From G032773895 sp965248935 (GTDB lineage Bacteria; Pseudomonadota; Gammaproteobacteria; Pseudomonadales; Cellvibrionaceae): 64,000 nucleotides of DNA. Shown in pieces: positions 15,058 through 24,134 of this stretch (the first letter of the stretch is position 1; each line of letters starts with the position of its first letter). The notes under the pieces are model-generated. The model saw only the letters and a list, made by a program, of their open reading frames with translations, was not told the DNA's origin and ran no database searches. The DNA lies in the NCBI GenBank assembly GCA_965248935.1, contig OZ252214.1, forward strand, positions 186,001 to 250,000. The letters are read 5' to 3'. Both the position numbers and the translations under genes were made by a program.

Positions 15058-15738
15058 GTGAAAATAGCCATACTGGAAGATGACCCTGCTCAAGCAAAAT
15101 TATTGCGCTCGTGGCTTGAAGATGAAAAACACACAGTGTTCCACGCGGGACGCTGTGATGTTTTTCTTGCACTTTACAAAAAAGAATCCCCCGATTTACT
15201 TATTCTTGACTGGCAACTACCTGACAATACCGGGTTGGATGTTCTTATCGCCTTAAGAACCAACTATGAAAGCAAAGCACCTGTTATATTCTGCACACAA
15301 AGAAACTCCGAAGCGGATATTGTTAACGCACTAAAATACGGAGCCGACGATTTCCTAACAAAACCACTCAGGCAAGCTGAGTTGCTTGCTCGACTACATG
15401 CCTTAGTACGCAGGGCCAGCATAGAAAATACCAACCAGATCATTGAGCTTGGTCCAATACAACTGGATACGCTTAATGAAAACATTAGCATCGATGGTGA
15501 ACAGCTAAAAATAACACGTAAAGATTATTTAGTCGCACAGTGCCTTATTAAAAATTTAGGTAAAGTACTTTCACGCGAATATTTGCTCAAACAAGTCTGG
15601 GGAGTTAACTCCAATTTAGATACCAGAACCGTTGATGTACATGTAAGCCGTGTTAGGCGCAGCCTAAAAATTTCACCCGAAATGGGTTACATGATTAAAA
15701 CCATCTATTTGCATGGCTATCGCCTTGAAAAAATATAA
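15058..15738 (+). CDS. OmpR/PhoB-family response regulator
   Basis: 226 residues from a GTG start (VKIAILEDDPAQAKLL). The receiver domain has the acidic pair EDD at 7-9, the phosphoacceptor Asp51 in LLILDWQLPD, the switch Thr/Ser in FCTQRN and the Lys in FLTKPL. The C-terminal winged helix (about 128-224) has the usual LKITRKDYLVAQCLIKN and VDVHVSRVRRSL with recognition helix, and ends GYRLEKI. The CHASE2 kinase two genes downstream is the likely partner. Confidence 0.92.
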   Translation: MKIAILEDDPAQAKLLRSWLEDEKHTVFHAGRCDVFLALYKKESPDLLILDWQLPDNTGLDVLIALRTNYESKAPVIFCTQRNSEADIVNALKYGADDFLTKPLRQAELLARLHALVRRASIENTNQIIELGPIQLDTLNENISIDGEQLKITRKDYLVAQCLIKNLGKVLSREYLLKQVWGVNSNLDTRTVDVHVSRVRRSLKISPEMGYMIKTIYLHGYRLEKI

Positions 15739-15784
15739 TTCATAGTCTGTTATAAAAAATATTTTAATGTAAGCCAATATAAAA

Positions 15785-17221
15785 ATGAAAAAGATAACCA
15801 GCAAGAAAAAAATATTTACGGCCATATCACTGCTGCTATTTCTCAATACAGCCTATGGAAAAGACTGGGTATATACCGTTAGATCAGGTGATACACTTTG
15901 GGGGCTATGCATTGAATATACGGATCACAAAAACTGCTGGCAAAAAATTGGCCCCTACAATAAGGTTAAATACCCTAAAGCCTTAGCCCCAGGAACTCGC
16001 ATCAATTTCCCAACCGAATGGTTAAAGAATGCCCCTGCCAAAGCTGAAATTATATTTATTCAAGGAAAAGTATTTGTATTGAAAAACCAAACCTCACAAT
16101 CTGTAGGCACTTCTGGTTTTGGCATTATCAATACAACATCCGCTACCGAGCAAACAAACAAAAAACGTATAGCGAAGGTCGGAGATAAACTCGATATCAA
16201 TACCCATATCGAAACATTAGACAATAGCTCTGCCACATTAAAATTTGCAGATGAAAGCATATTAAGCTTAGAAGAAAACAGCACACTTAAACTTGATGTA
16301 CTCTCAAGATATAAAAGTTCAGGAATGGTAGATACGCGAGTAAACTTAAGATATGGAGCGGCAAAAACAAAAGTCCCCAAAAGAACGCCCGCCTCTCACT
16401 TTAGTGTATCTACCCCTTCAGCCATAGCCGCAGTGAGAGGAACAAACTTTCGAGTAATGAGTACAGACGGTGATACACCCTTCACTTTAAGTGAAGTTTA
16501 TGAAGGCGCGGTGGGTATTGGTACACCAAACAAATTAAACGTGGCTCGCACAGAAATATTAGTTAATCAAGGCTTTGGCTTACGAGCGGATAAAGGCAAA
16601 ACACTATCAATACCCTTACCACTATCTCCTGCTCCAAAATTCAAGAAAACTCCCGAGGTTCAAACGTTTCCTATCGCTATTAACTGGAACTCACAAGATA
16701 AAGTGGAAAAATATCGCGTTGATATTCTCAACGACAATAAACGAGACATGCTAATACGTTCTTTATTCACACAAGATACGTTCACTGAAATAGCAAACCT
16801 AAATACGGGCTGTTATCGCATACGTGTAAGCGCTTACGATACAAATAACTTACAGGGTTACGCAAAAGAAAAACGGATATGTGCAACACCTGCATTACAA
16901 ATACCCACCCTCAACAATAAAATAAAGAAAGATAAAAATACGCTTTTAGTCAGTTGGAGCCTTGTTGAAGGCGCCAAAAGTTATCGTTTAGAAGCGTCTC
17001 ACAGCAAAAACTTTAACGCCATACTTCTATCCCAAGAAACGTCCAATACCTCCCTACACATACCATTACCAGCGAATAAAAAAATATACTTTAGAGTGAT
17101 GGCAATTGGAGAATACAATACCGTTAATACGGCAAGTAATACTGCATACTGGCAACCATCCAATTCTGTATGGTGGGTATTGGGCAGTATTGGAACTATT
17201 TTACTTATTATTGCACTATAG
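15785..17221 (+). CDS. LysM-FecR domain envelope protein
   Basis: 478 residues. After a signal peptide (to about 25) comes a LysM-like domain, YTVRSGDTLWGLCIEYTDH through LAPGTRINFP, which should bind peptidoglycan. Then a FecR domain (about 90-250): VGDKLDINTHIETLDNSSATL, FADESILSLEENS, and AAVRGTNFRV. Two fibronectin-like modules follow, and a C-terminal helix WWVLGSIGTILLIIAL anchors it. FecR/LysM proteins next to CHASE2 kinases recur in gammaproteobacteria and probably sense or transmit an envelope cue. It sits between the regulator and kinase genes, 46 and 76 bp away. Confidence 0.85.
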   Translation: MKKITSKKKIFTAISLLLFLNTAYGKDWVYTVRSGDTLWGLCIEYTDHKNCWQKIGPYNKVKYPKALAPGTRINFPTEWLKNAPAKAEIIFIQGKVFVLKNQTSQSVGTSGFGIINTTSATEQTNKKRIAKVGDKLDINTHIETLDNSSATLKFADESILSLEENSTLKLDVLSRYKSSGMVDTRVNLRYGAAKTKVPKRTPASHFSVSTPSAIAAVRGTNFRVMSTDGDTPFTLSEVYEGAVGIGTPNKLNVARTEILVNQGFGLRADKGKTLSIPLPLSPAPKFKKTPEVQTFPIAINWNSQDKVEKYRVDILNDNKRDMLIRSLFTQDTFTEIANLNTGCYRIRVSAYDTNNLQGYAKEKRICATPALQIPTLNNKIKKDKNTLLVSWSLVEGAKSYRLEASHSKNFNAILLSQETSNTSLHIPLPANKKIYFRVMAIGEYNTVNTASNTAYWQPSNSVWWVLGSIGTILLIIAL

Positions 17222-17297
17222 CTATTGCACTGTAATTATTGCGCTATAGCTTTTATAGTGCGGCCAAAAAGAATGTAATATAAAGTCGTTAACGAAT

Positions 17298-19727
17298 ATG
17301 ATAACCAAATATTTACATTACATTCTACCATTTGCCTTTTCCGCTTTGGTCTGTATCGCTCATTTCAACGATTGGCTTCAATCCCTAAATCTGCTTATCT
17401 ACGATAACGCCTTAAAAAATTACACCACAAATCAACCGGAAGACATTATCTTAGTTGCCATAGACGAACAAAGTTTAAAAGAGCTTGGACGCTGGCCCTG
17501 GCCTAGAAATTTACACGCTCAGCTTGTTAATACCCTCAGCGAAAGCGAGGTTAAATCTATTGTTTTCGATGTTATCTTTGCTGAAGAAAACTCAGCAAAC
17601 CCAGAAGGAGATAAAGAATTTATAGAAGCCGTTGGCAATTGTGGTCGAGTAATATTCCCTATTCATTTTGAAGAACTTCGTAATAAAGGACAAATTGTCG
17701 AAGTTCTTCCATTTAAAGAACTTTTCGCCAAATCTGCATCTGTAGGACATGTGCATATTAACTGTGATTTCGATGGTGTTTGTCGGTCGGTATATTTAAA
17801 AGAGGGAATTGGCTCAGCCTATTGGCCTCACCTAGCACTGGCGCTGTTGAACATAAATACGAACAACAGCTTTAACAAAGAGGCTCAGCAAGGCAACATA
17901 ACAGATAAAAACAAGCATTTATCATCAATGCTGATATTTCGTGAAAAAAACAAACTGATTCCATTCTCATCCAACCACCAACGCCTGCAAACAGTTTCTT
18001 ATGTTGACGTCATAGAACACCGTATTCCTGCAACACTACTCAAAAACAAAACTGTATTTATTGGAGCAACAAGCGCGGGAATGAATGATACTTTAGCAAC
18101 ACCCGTTGGGCCTATGTCCGGCGTCGAAATCAACGCATTAATTTACGACTCCTTACGAAACAACCAACTAATAGTACCTGCAAATAAATTATATAGTGCG
18201 CTGCTTTTTTCTCTCTTTGTTTTTTTCGTCCTTTATTTATTTACGTCACTTTCACCATTCAAATTTTTATTGGGCTCTATTATTAGTTGTTTTTCCATAA
18301 TAGCTTTCTCACACGTCTCTCTTTTTCTTTTTAAGCTTTGGCATCCGCCTGCACCAGCAATCCTAGCCATAGCATCCTTCTACCCTCTTTGGAGTTGGTT
18401 TAGGTTAGAACTTGCATTGCAATTTTTAAATAGATCTCTAGAAAACATTCAACTGAATACACCTCTTTTAACAAATTTATCATCCGTAAATTCAGAAAAT
18501 TCGTCTACAGAGACACAAATTTGGAACAAAAAAAATAGTCAACTCTTGCTTAATAGTCGTTATCAAAGTGATATTATAAGCAAAACAATTAATCAAATAT
18601 TCGAAGCAAATAGAATTGCGCACAACAATCGTCAGTTGGTAATTCAAAGTTTATCTCAACTACAAGAGGCCGTTTTTGTTTTCGATAGTAACGGGAAAAT
18701 TTTATTAAAGAATTCTCTAGCCGATAAATTCGTACCAGGCTTCTCTAATAAAAATCATGATTCTCACAAGGCGAATGCTCTCGTTGACCTCGAAAACCAA
18801 ATAGAAATTAAAACGGACTTAAACTGGCAAGAAGGCATTAAAAATTTACATGAGAAGAAGGAAAAGCTCAGCCTTGAAGCACAAACTCGTGGTTTAGCAG
18901 AAGTCAAAGACTTGTTTATCCAGGGCCAATACTTGGACTTTTCTATGTATTCCGCTGAAACGTCTAACCCCACTGAGACCACAAGCCCAAACTATTTAAT
19001 CTTCACGATTACCGATGTAAGCTCTCTCAAGGATGCAGAAAGGTCACGAATGGAGACCCTGAACTTTATCTCTCATGACCTACGCTCCCCAATGGTCTCC
19101 ATTTTAGCCTTGATAGAAAATCACCGACATTCAAACCGGGAACTCACCCATGACAACCAACACTTCCTCTCTAACATTGAACAATACGTAAAAATTAACC
19201 TAAATTACGCTGAAAGCTTATTGCAACTCGGTCGAGCGGAAAATACCACTGTGGCTGATTTTCAGCTCTGCGACATACACGCCATCTTAGATAGCGCAGT
19301 ATTTCAAACTCAAATCCAAGCCGAGGCAAAAAATATTACACTCGCAACGGAAAGAGAAGACTCTGATATCTGGGTGTGGGGTAGCGGAGACTTACTGGAA
19401 AGAGCATTTATTAACCTACTCACCAATGCCACTAAGTACAGCCCTGAACAGAGCAAAATATCGATTCATTTATCTATACAGAAACATAAGGTTATTCTAA
19501 GAGTTGAAGACCAAGGGTTTGGTATTAGCTCCGACGACCAAGAAATTCTATTTCAGCGTTTTAAACGAGGCCAGAAAAACTGGGGGCAAAGTGGCGCCGG
19601 ATTAGGCTTATACTTCGTTAAAACCGTAGCAAACAAACATCAAGGAAGTATTCAAATAGTAGAAACTGGCCCCAAAGGCAGTATTTTTGAATTAAGCCTC
19701 CCTCTTTACAAAATAGACCTCCATTAG
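17298..19727 (+). CDS. CHASE2-domain sensor histidine kinase
   Basis: 809 residues. An N-terminal helix is followed by an extracytoplasmic CHASE2 domain (about 30-285: IILVAIDEQSLKELGRWPWPR, FDVIFAEEN, KTVFIGATSAGMNDTLATPVGPMSGVEINA), then about three transmembrane helices (300-375), a degenerate PAS-like region (about 455-590) and the kinase core. The H box is FISHDLRSPMVS, the N box NLLTNATKYS, G1 DQGFGI and G2 GAGLGLYFVK, so it should autophosphorylate. It is the last gene of the DUF481-regulator-FecR-kinase row and the likely partner of the OmpR-type regulator. Confidence 0.9.
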   Translation: MITKYLHYILPFAFSALVCIAHFNDWLQSLNLLIYDNALKNYTTNQPEDIILVAIDEQSLKELGRWPWPRNLHAQLVNTLSESEVKSIVFDVIFAEENSANPEGDKEFIEAVGNCGRVIFPIHFEELRNKGQIVEVLPFKELFAKSASVGHVHINCDFDGVCRSVYLKEGIGSAYWPHLALALLNINTNNSFNKEAQQGNITDKNKHLSSMLIFREKNKLIPFSSNHQRLQTVSYVDVIEHRIPATLLKNKTVFIGATSAGMNDTLATPVGPMSGVEINALIYDSLRNNQLIVPANKLYSALLFSLFVFFVLYLFTSLSPFKFLLGSIISCFSIIAFSHVSLFLFKLWHPPAPAILAIASFYPLWSWFRLELALQFLNRSLENIQLNTPLLTNLSSVNSENSSTETQIWNKKNSQLLLNSRYQSDIISKTINQIFEANRIAHNNRQLVIQSLSQLQEAVFVFDSNGKILLKNSLADKFVPGFSNKNHDSHKANALVDLENQIEIKTDLNWQEGIKNLHEKKEKLSLEAQTRGLAEVKDLFIQGQYLDFSMYSAETSNPTETTSPNYLIFTITDVSSLKDAERSRMETLNFISHDLRSPMVSILALIENHRHSNRELTHDNQHFLSNIEQYVKINLNYAESLLQLGRAENTTVADFQLCDIHAILDSAVFQTQIQAEAKNITLATEREDSDIWVWGSGDLLERAFINLLTNATKYSPEQSKISIHLSIQKHKVILRVEDQGFGISSDDQEILFQRFKRGQKNWGQSGAGLGLYFVKTVANKHQGSIQIVETGPKGSIFELSLPLYKIDLH

Positions 19728-20235
19728 CTAATCCGCTCTCTAATTATGCGTATGAAAAAACATAGAGTAAAAAATGCATTGGTACTTTTCTTTTGTTCCA
19801 CCTAACTCCATAATACCGCCTCAAATTACATAGGCTCCTAAACAGCCCTTGGAATAAGGAGAAAAGACAATGCATACAGCTCAAGTACATGTCCAAACAA
19901 ATACTTACACAGACCTTCTACACGTTAAATTGGCGCAATTTTATACATAATAGTAGTAATTCAATCAATACTAACAAGCCCTAGTACTCCACATGAGAAG
20001 TAAGGTAAGCCTCTTATGACTATTTTCTCTGCTCTCCCCCTTCCATCCTTAGATTTTACAGGGTTTTACAAACGAAATTTATATTATGATAGATACTATC
20101 AATCAAGAAAGCCGAGCAAATAGCTCAGTAGTGCTTCAGTATTCTTATGGCATCCAAAAACTCTTATAAACCCTCCTGATTAACGATCAGGTGTCTTAGT
20201 AACAATATTTACAACTACTAAATAAGGCCATTACA
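19728..20235. other. Intergenic region upstream of the OmpA gene
   Basis: No gene seen. A short hairpin CCTGAT-TAACG-ATCAGG lies about 60 bp before the OmpA start and may be in its leader. The kinase gene has no obvious terminator. Confidence 0.45.
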
Positions 20236-21375
20236 ATGGAAAGAAAAATCGTGAACAAACCAACACTACTTACATTAACACTGGGATCATTATTGAGCCT
20301 TAGCCCCCTACTCCATGCAGGAGAAGATTACGACTCAGGTATCACCATTTCACCGGCAATTGGCATTATCCAACCTGAAGACAAAAGGCATTTGGAACAA
20401 GGTGTGTCGTCAAGTATAGGTTTGGGATACCAATTTGCGAACCCTTGGGCTCTTGAGCTTACCTATCTGCAAGCCGACTTAGACTCTGAACAAAACAACG
20501 ATAGCCTGGATTACTCACAATACCGAATTGACGCACTTTACGACTTTACCAAGCATGGTCGGCTCACGCCTTATGGAGTATTTGGTATAGGAAATGGAGA
20601 ATTCGACTATAGAGGGCAAAGCAACAAAGACTCTCTTCTAAACGCAGGACTCGGCCTTAAATATTCTCTAACACAAGCATTATCTTTGCGCAGTGACCTT
20701 AGGCTAATTAAATTCACCGAAGCAGATGCGACCGATATAGGTTTTAACTTTGGTCTAAGTTATTTGTTTGGGAATTCCTCATCAAAACCACGCCCCACTA
20801 AATCTACTCCCACAGATACCGATCAAGATGGCATCCAAGACAGTAAAGATGCATGTCCAAATTCTCCCGCCGGTGCAAAAGTCGACAGCAATGGCTGTAC
20901 CATCAATAACGATCTAGACAACGACGGCGTTCCTAATGCACAAGACAAATGCCCAGACACAAAAGCTGGAGCCAAAGTTCAAGCTGATGGTTGTTACGAA
21001 ATTCTTAAAGAAGATGTCAGTATTACTTTAAACGTTACATTTGGAAATAATTCCGATGAAGTAGTGCCCGGCTCAGAGAAACAAATAGAGAATCTCGCAT
21101 CATTTATGAAAAACTACCCTCAAACAGACGTTCTTATCCGAGGGTATACCGATGACAGAGGCTCTGCTGACTACAACCAACAACTATCGCAAAAACGTGC
21201 CGATAAAGTAGCAAAAATATTGGTTGACCAATATGACGTAGAAGCCAATAGAATTCAATCAAAAGGGTATGGAGAGCAAAATCCTATAGCAAATAACGAT
21301 ACGTCAGAGGGAAGATCCAAAAACCGTAGAGTTGAAGCCTTGGTTAAAGCGACCAAAGAAACGGTCAATCAATAA
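20236..21375 (+). CDS. OmpA-family protein: 8-strand barrel, TSP3 linker, peptidoglycan domain
   Basis: 379 residues. A signal peptide ends near LLHAGED. An eight-strand OmpA-type barrel (about 30-185) is followed by a linker with calcium-binding thrombospondin type 3 repeats (DTDQDGIQDSKDACP, DLDNDGVPNAQDKCP) and the OmpA C-terminal domain (about 255-370: VLIRGYTDDRGSADYNQQLS, KGYGEQNPIANNDTSEGRSKNRR). It links outer membrane to cell wall, like OprF. ATAAGGCCATTACA precedes the ATG. The mscS gene starts 15 bp downstream, an operon seen with OprF-like porins in osmotic adaptation. Confidence 0.92.
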   Translation: MERKIVNKPTLLTLTLGSLLSLSPLLHAGEDYDSGITISPAIGIIQPEDKRHLEQGVSSSIGLGYQFANPWALELTYLQADLDSEQNNDSLDYSQYRIDALYDFTKHGRLTPYGVFGIGNGEFDYRGQSNKDSLLNAGLGLKYSLTQALSLRSDLRLIKFTEADATDIGFNFGLSYLFGNSSSKPRPTKSTPTDTDQDGIQDSKDACPNSPAGAKVDSNGCTINNDLDNDGVPNAQDKCPDTKAGAKVQADGCYEILKEDVSITLNVTFGNNSDEVVPGSEKQIENLASFMKNYPQTDVLIRGYTDDRGSADYNQQLSQKRADKVAKILVDQYDVEANRIQSKGYGEQNPIANNDTSEGRSKNRRVEALVKATKETVNQ

Positions 21376-21390
21376 AGCCGGAGTCGTATA

Positions 21391-22215
21391 ATGGATATAG
21401 ACATACAGAGTCTTATAGAAAAATCCACAGATTTAGCGGTTACCTATGGCATAAAAATTATCCTTGCGATAGTTATTTATGTGATCGGAAAACGTATCGC
21501 TTCGTGGATTTCCAATATCACTCAAAAGGGCCTCGAACTAAAAGGTATCGACCCAACTATAAATCAATTTACTAGAAATATTGTTTTTTATAGTTTATTT
21601 ACCATAGTTGTTATAGCCGCATTAGGGCAGATAGGAGTACAAACTGCTTCTTTTGTTGCAATAATCGGGGCCGCAGGGTTGGCCATTGGCTTTGCACTGC
21701 AAGGTTCTTTAGCCAATTTTGCGTCTGGAGTACTATTAATACTATTTAGACCCATAAAGGTTGGGGATTATGTGGAAGTTGCGGGTTCATCAGGCTCGGT
21801 TAGAGAAGTCTCAATATTCTCTACCGTATTGCTGACACCAGATAACAAAACGGTCATAGTCTCTAACTCTAGCGTGATGGGTAATACCATTATCAATTAT
21901 TCTACTGAGAATACACGTAGAGTTGATCTAGTCGTTGGTGTCGGTTATCAATCTGACTTAAGTGTAGTTAAAGCTGAACTTGAATCTATTGCCCGTAGCG
22001 ACGAACGTATACTTACAAATAAAGCATGGACTATCGCGGTTTCAGAACTTGGAGATTCTTCCGTTAACTTTGTATTTAGAGTTTGGGTAAAAACACCGGA
22101 CTACTGGGATATTTACTTTTACCTAAATGAAAAAATAAAAGTTAATTTTGATAAGCAAGGAATTGAAATACCTTTCCCACAAATGGATATACATCTAGAT
22201 CAACAAACAACATAA
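21391..22215 (+). CDS. mscS: Small-conductance mechanosensitive channel
   Basis: 274 residues, the length of E. coli MscS. Three N-terminal helices are visible, with the pore-lining TM3 AIIGAAGLAIGFALQGSLANF and its Gly/Ala packing, then LFRPIKVGDYVEVAGSSGSV, the characteristic TPDNKTVIVSNSSVMGNTIINYS of the beta domain, and a C-terminal cage domain. It releases solutes on hypo-osmotic shock. Its 15-bp distance to the ompA-like gene suggests cotranscription. Confidence 0.93.
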   Translation: MDIDIQSLIEKSTDLAVTYGIKIILAIVIYVIGKRIASWISNITQKGLELKGIDPTINQFTRNIVFYSLFTIVVIAALGQIGVQTASFVAIIGAAGLAIGFALQGSLANFASGVLLILFRPIKVGDYVEVAGSSGSVREVSIFSTVLLTPDNKTVIVSNSSVMGNTIINYSTENTRRVDLVVGVGYQSDLSVVKAELESIARSDERILTNKAWTIAVSELGDSSVNFVFRVWVKTPDYWDIYFYLNEKIKVNFDKQGIEIPFPQMDIHLDQQTT

Positions 22216-22226
22216 CTTCTATTGCT

Positions 22227-22248
22227 GGGGCCTTTCTCGAAAGGCCCC
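22227..22248 (+). terminator. Hairpin after mscS
   Basis: GGGGCCTTT-CTCG-AAAGGCCCC is a perfect 9-bp GC-rich stem 11 bp after the mscS stop. No T tract follows, so it is a probable but not classical terminator. Confidence 0.6.
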
Positions 22249-22307
22249 CATTACCACCAACTTTATTAAAAGTGCAGTAGGAATCATTACGATTCATGGA
22301 GAAGCCA

Positions 22308-22682
22308 ATGGATGATTTAGCATTAAGCGCAAATTTTATTATTACTCAACTGCACCTTAAACATCACATAGAGACCGTAAGGAATGCATTGCTTGAACTT
22401 TTCAAGCTTTCTCCTGAATTTTCACCAACAATAGGGCTTGTTAAGCGTTTCCAAAACCATAAAACATTGGTTCCCGCTTTGGGCTCATGGGTTTCAGACG
22501 GCTCAAATTTACCTCTGTCCAATTCGGAAGTGTGCGACCTTCTCAACGAAAACCGAATTAAATCTTTTGCGAAAAAAATCCAAATAATGCCAGAAGATGC
22601 GACCAATATCTTGGCTAAAACCATACCTCTAATGATCGAAAGAGCAGCTAAAAACGGTAGTTTGAGTTCTTATAAATTGTAG
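22308..22682 (+). CDS. YidB-like (DUF937) protein
   Basis: About 124 residues from the ATG at 22308, which has GGAGAAG at good spacing; an ATG four codons upstream overlaps that site. The middle holds the DUF937 hallmark ALGSWVSDGSNLPLSNSEVCDLL, followed by the helical segment FAKKIQIMPEDATNILAKTIPLMIERAAKNG. The function of YidB proteins is not established. The stop codon lies at the base of a long perfect hairpin. Confidence 0.7.
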   Translation: MDDLALSANFIITQLHLKHHIETVRNALLELFKLSPEFSPTIGLVKRFQNHKTLVPALGSWVSDGSNLPLSNSEVCDLLNENRIKSFAKKIQIMPEDATNILAKTIPLMIERAAKNGSLSSYKL

Positions 22683-22732
22683 ATAATTGGACTCCCCCAC
22701 ATCTCAAAGTGTGGGGGAGTCCAATTATCTAC
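22679..22732. repeat. 23-bp perfect inverted repeat at the 3' end of the yidB-like gene
   Basis: The arms (22679-22701 and 22710-22732), with core ATTGGACTCCCCCACA and its complement, are perfectly complementary around an 8-nt loop TCTCAAAG. The left arm includes the TAG stop codon. It is longer than a normal terminator and has no T tract. The right arm abuts IS remnants, so it may be a fold-back duplication made during insertion or deletion. Confidence 0.85.
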
Positions 22733-22977
22733 ACCTTGGGGAGGGTGGCTCCATCATGACAGTTTTCTGCATGACTCACTGCACTTAAAATAATCCCTTT
22801 TTTCGCCGTCGCCACAATGGAGGCTTTTGCTCCATATTCATAAGGCTTGTGATCTTTTCCTTTTGCAACACAATACACCTGTGATTCATGTAAACTGTAA
22901 ATCTTATTTTTATCATTCTTCTGCTGAGTAAGGTAAACGCCAAACCAATTACCCCCTACACAGTCCAAACCCAACAC
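22729..22977 (-). mobile_element. IS5/IS1182-like DDE transposase fragment
   Basis: 82 codons with LHESQVYCVAKGKDHKPYEYGAKASIVATAKKG and SHAENCHDGATLPKV. This is the central part of a DDE transposase whose family motif is (E/Q)VxCIxKGKxHKPYEFG. Both ends are lost. One end shares a 26-bp direct repeat with the IS3 fragment downstream. Confidence 0.7.
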
Positions 22978-23012
22978 GATAAATTATCCCCTCCATTAAG
23001 CGAGCAGGTAAT

Positions 23013-23300
23013 ATGACAAAGCAGCGTAAATACGATTGGCCAAAACTGATCGAGGCATTTAATCAATCCGGTCTAATACAAACGCAATTCTGTGAAGAAA
23101 ATAACCTTAACCCCAAATACTTTTCCTTAAAACGCTCAAAGTTTCTTTCTTCAGATAGGCCAGCCTTTGAAAAAGCCGTTATTGAAACACCGCCGGAATC
23201 CCCCGTTAGCCTGACCATCCAGGTTAGACGCTGTAAAATACACTGCCCGGACGCCATGCCGGTTCAATCCTTTGCCGCTTTGGTGCATAGTCTCTCATGA
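23013..23300 (+). mobile_element. tnpA: IS66-family accessory protein TnpA
   Basis: 95 residues: MTKQRKYDWPKLIEAFNQSG, then TQFCEENNLNPKYFSLKRSK (helix-turn-helix) and a conserved tail ending AALVHSLS. It matches IS66 OrfA/TnpA proteins. The expected TnpB gene does not follow; IS3 sequence in the opposite direction begins at once. With the TnpC tail at 23598-24134 it is what remains of one or more IS66 copies. Confidence 0.75.
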
Positions 23301-23585
23301 TTAGCTGGTGTAATTCAGTCGATGTCTATTTACATCGTATCCTAGCCCCTCACGATTAAAATCATCAATGACGTTAAAGAGTCGATAACTCCTACCATCG
23401 TCAAGCTGGTCGTGCATGAAGTCCATTGACCAGCAATCATTGATACATTCTGGAACGGCCAATGGCTCTGGCTTTTCCCTGATTAACCGCTTCTTAGGCT
23501 TAATTCGAAGGTTAAGTTCAAGCTCTCTGTATATACGGTAAACGCGCTTGTGATTCCATTTAAAGCCTTTCACAGTAAACGCCAA
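23301..23585 (-). mobile_element. IS3-family OrfB fragment
   Basis: 95 codons with GFKWNHKRVYRIYRELELNL, CWSMDFMHDQLDDGRSYRLF and NVIDDFNREGLG. These are the front of the rve integrase core, including the first two catalytic acidic residues. The C-terminal Glu region is gone and the end is unrelated sequence. Confidence 0.8.
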
Positions 23586-23597
23586 ACCAATTACCCC

Positions 23598-24134
23598 CTA
23601 GCTTAATGTCACATTCCAAGGTAATAAATCAGCTAGATCATCCTCTCTCGACCTATTGGGCAATTCTGTAAACACATGCTTCAAATACTCGTAGGGGTTG
23701 ACACTATTGGCTTTGGCGGTTTCGACAAGACTGTATAAATTTGCACTCGCCTTGGCGCCCGCCTGGCTTTTGCTAAACATCCAGTTCTTTCTGCCTATCG
23801 TAAAAGGTCTTATAGCACGTTCCGCTGGATTATTATCTATCGGGTACGAGCCATCTTTCAGGTACACCGTTAAACGTTCCCATTGATTACTCAGATACCT
23901 CAACGCCGCCCCCATTTTTGATGACGGGAGTATGGTGAGTAAGCTTTTATCCAACCATTTCTTTATTTTTTCCAGAATCGGAATCGCCTCTTTTTGACGT
24001 ATCTCATACCGTTTTTCGGGAGGCTCCTTTTTTATTTTTGCTTCGATGCGGTAAAGCGCTTGAATAAAGGCAATCGCTTGATCCGCTTTGCCTGTTTTTC
24101 CTTTCGGTTGGGCTTTTAACCCTGGTAATAGCAC
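23598..24134 (-). mobile_element. IS66-family transposase TnpC, C-terminal third
   Basis: 178 codons matching the end of IS66 TnpC: the helical EIRQKEAIPILEKIKKWLD, LSNQWERLTVYLKDGSYPID-NNPAERAIRPF (with the final catalytic Glu), IGRKNWMFSKSQAGAKASA, and the tail domain ending LLPWNVTLS. Its upstream end stops exactly where a TpsB barrel gene resumes on the other strand (about 24130), so this insertion disrupted that gene. Confidence 0.85.

Larger units (their letters stand above)
22933..23600. repeat. 26-bp direct repeat bounding IS debris
   Basis: A 26-bp sequence beginning GTAAACGCCAAACCAATTAC occurs at 22933-22958 and 23575-23600. The copies mark where the IS5-like fragment and the IS3 orfB fragment each stop, so they are probably recombination or deletion joints. 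Confidence 0.8.
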
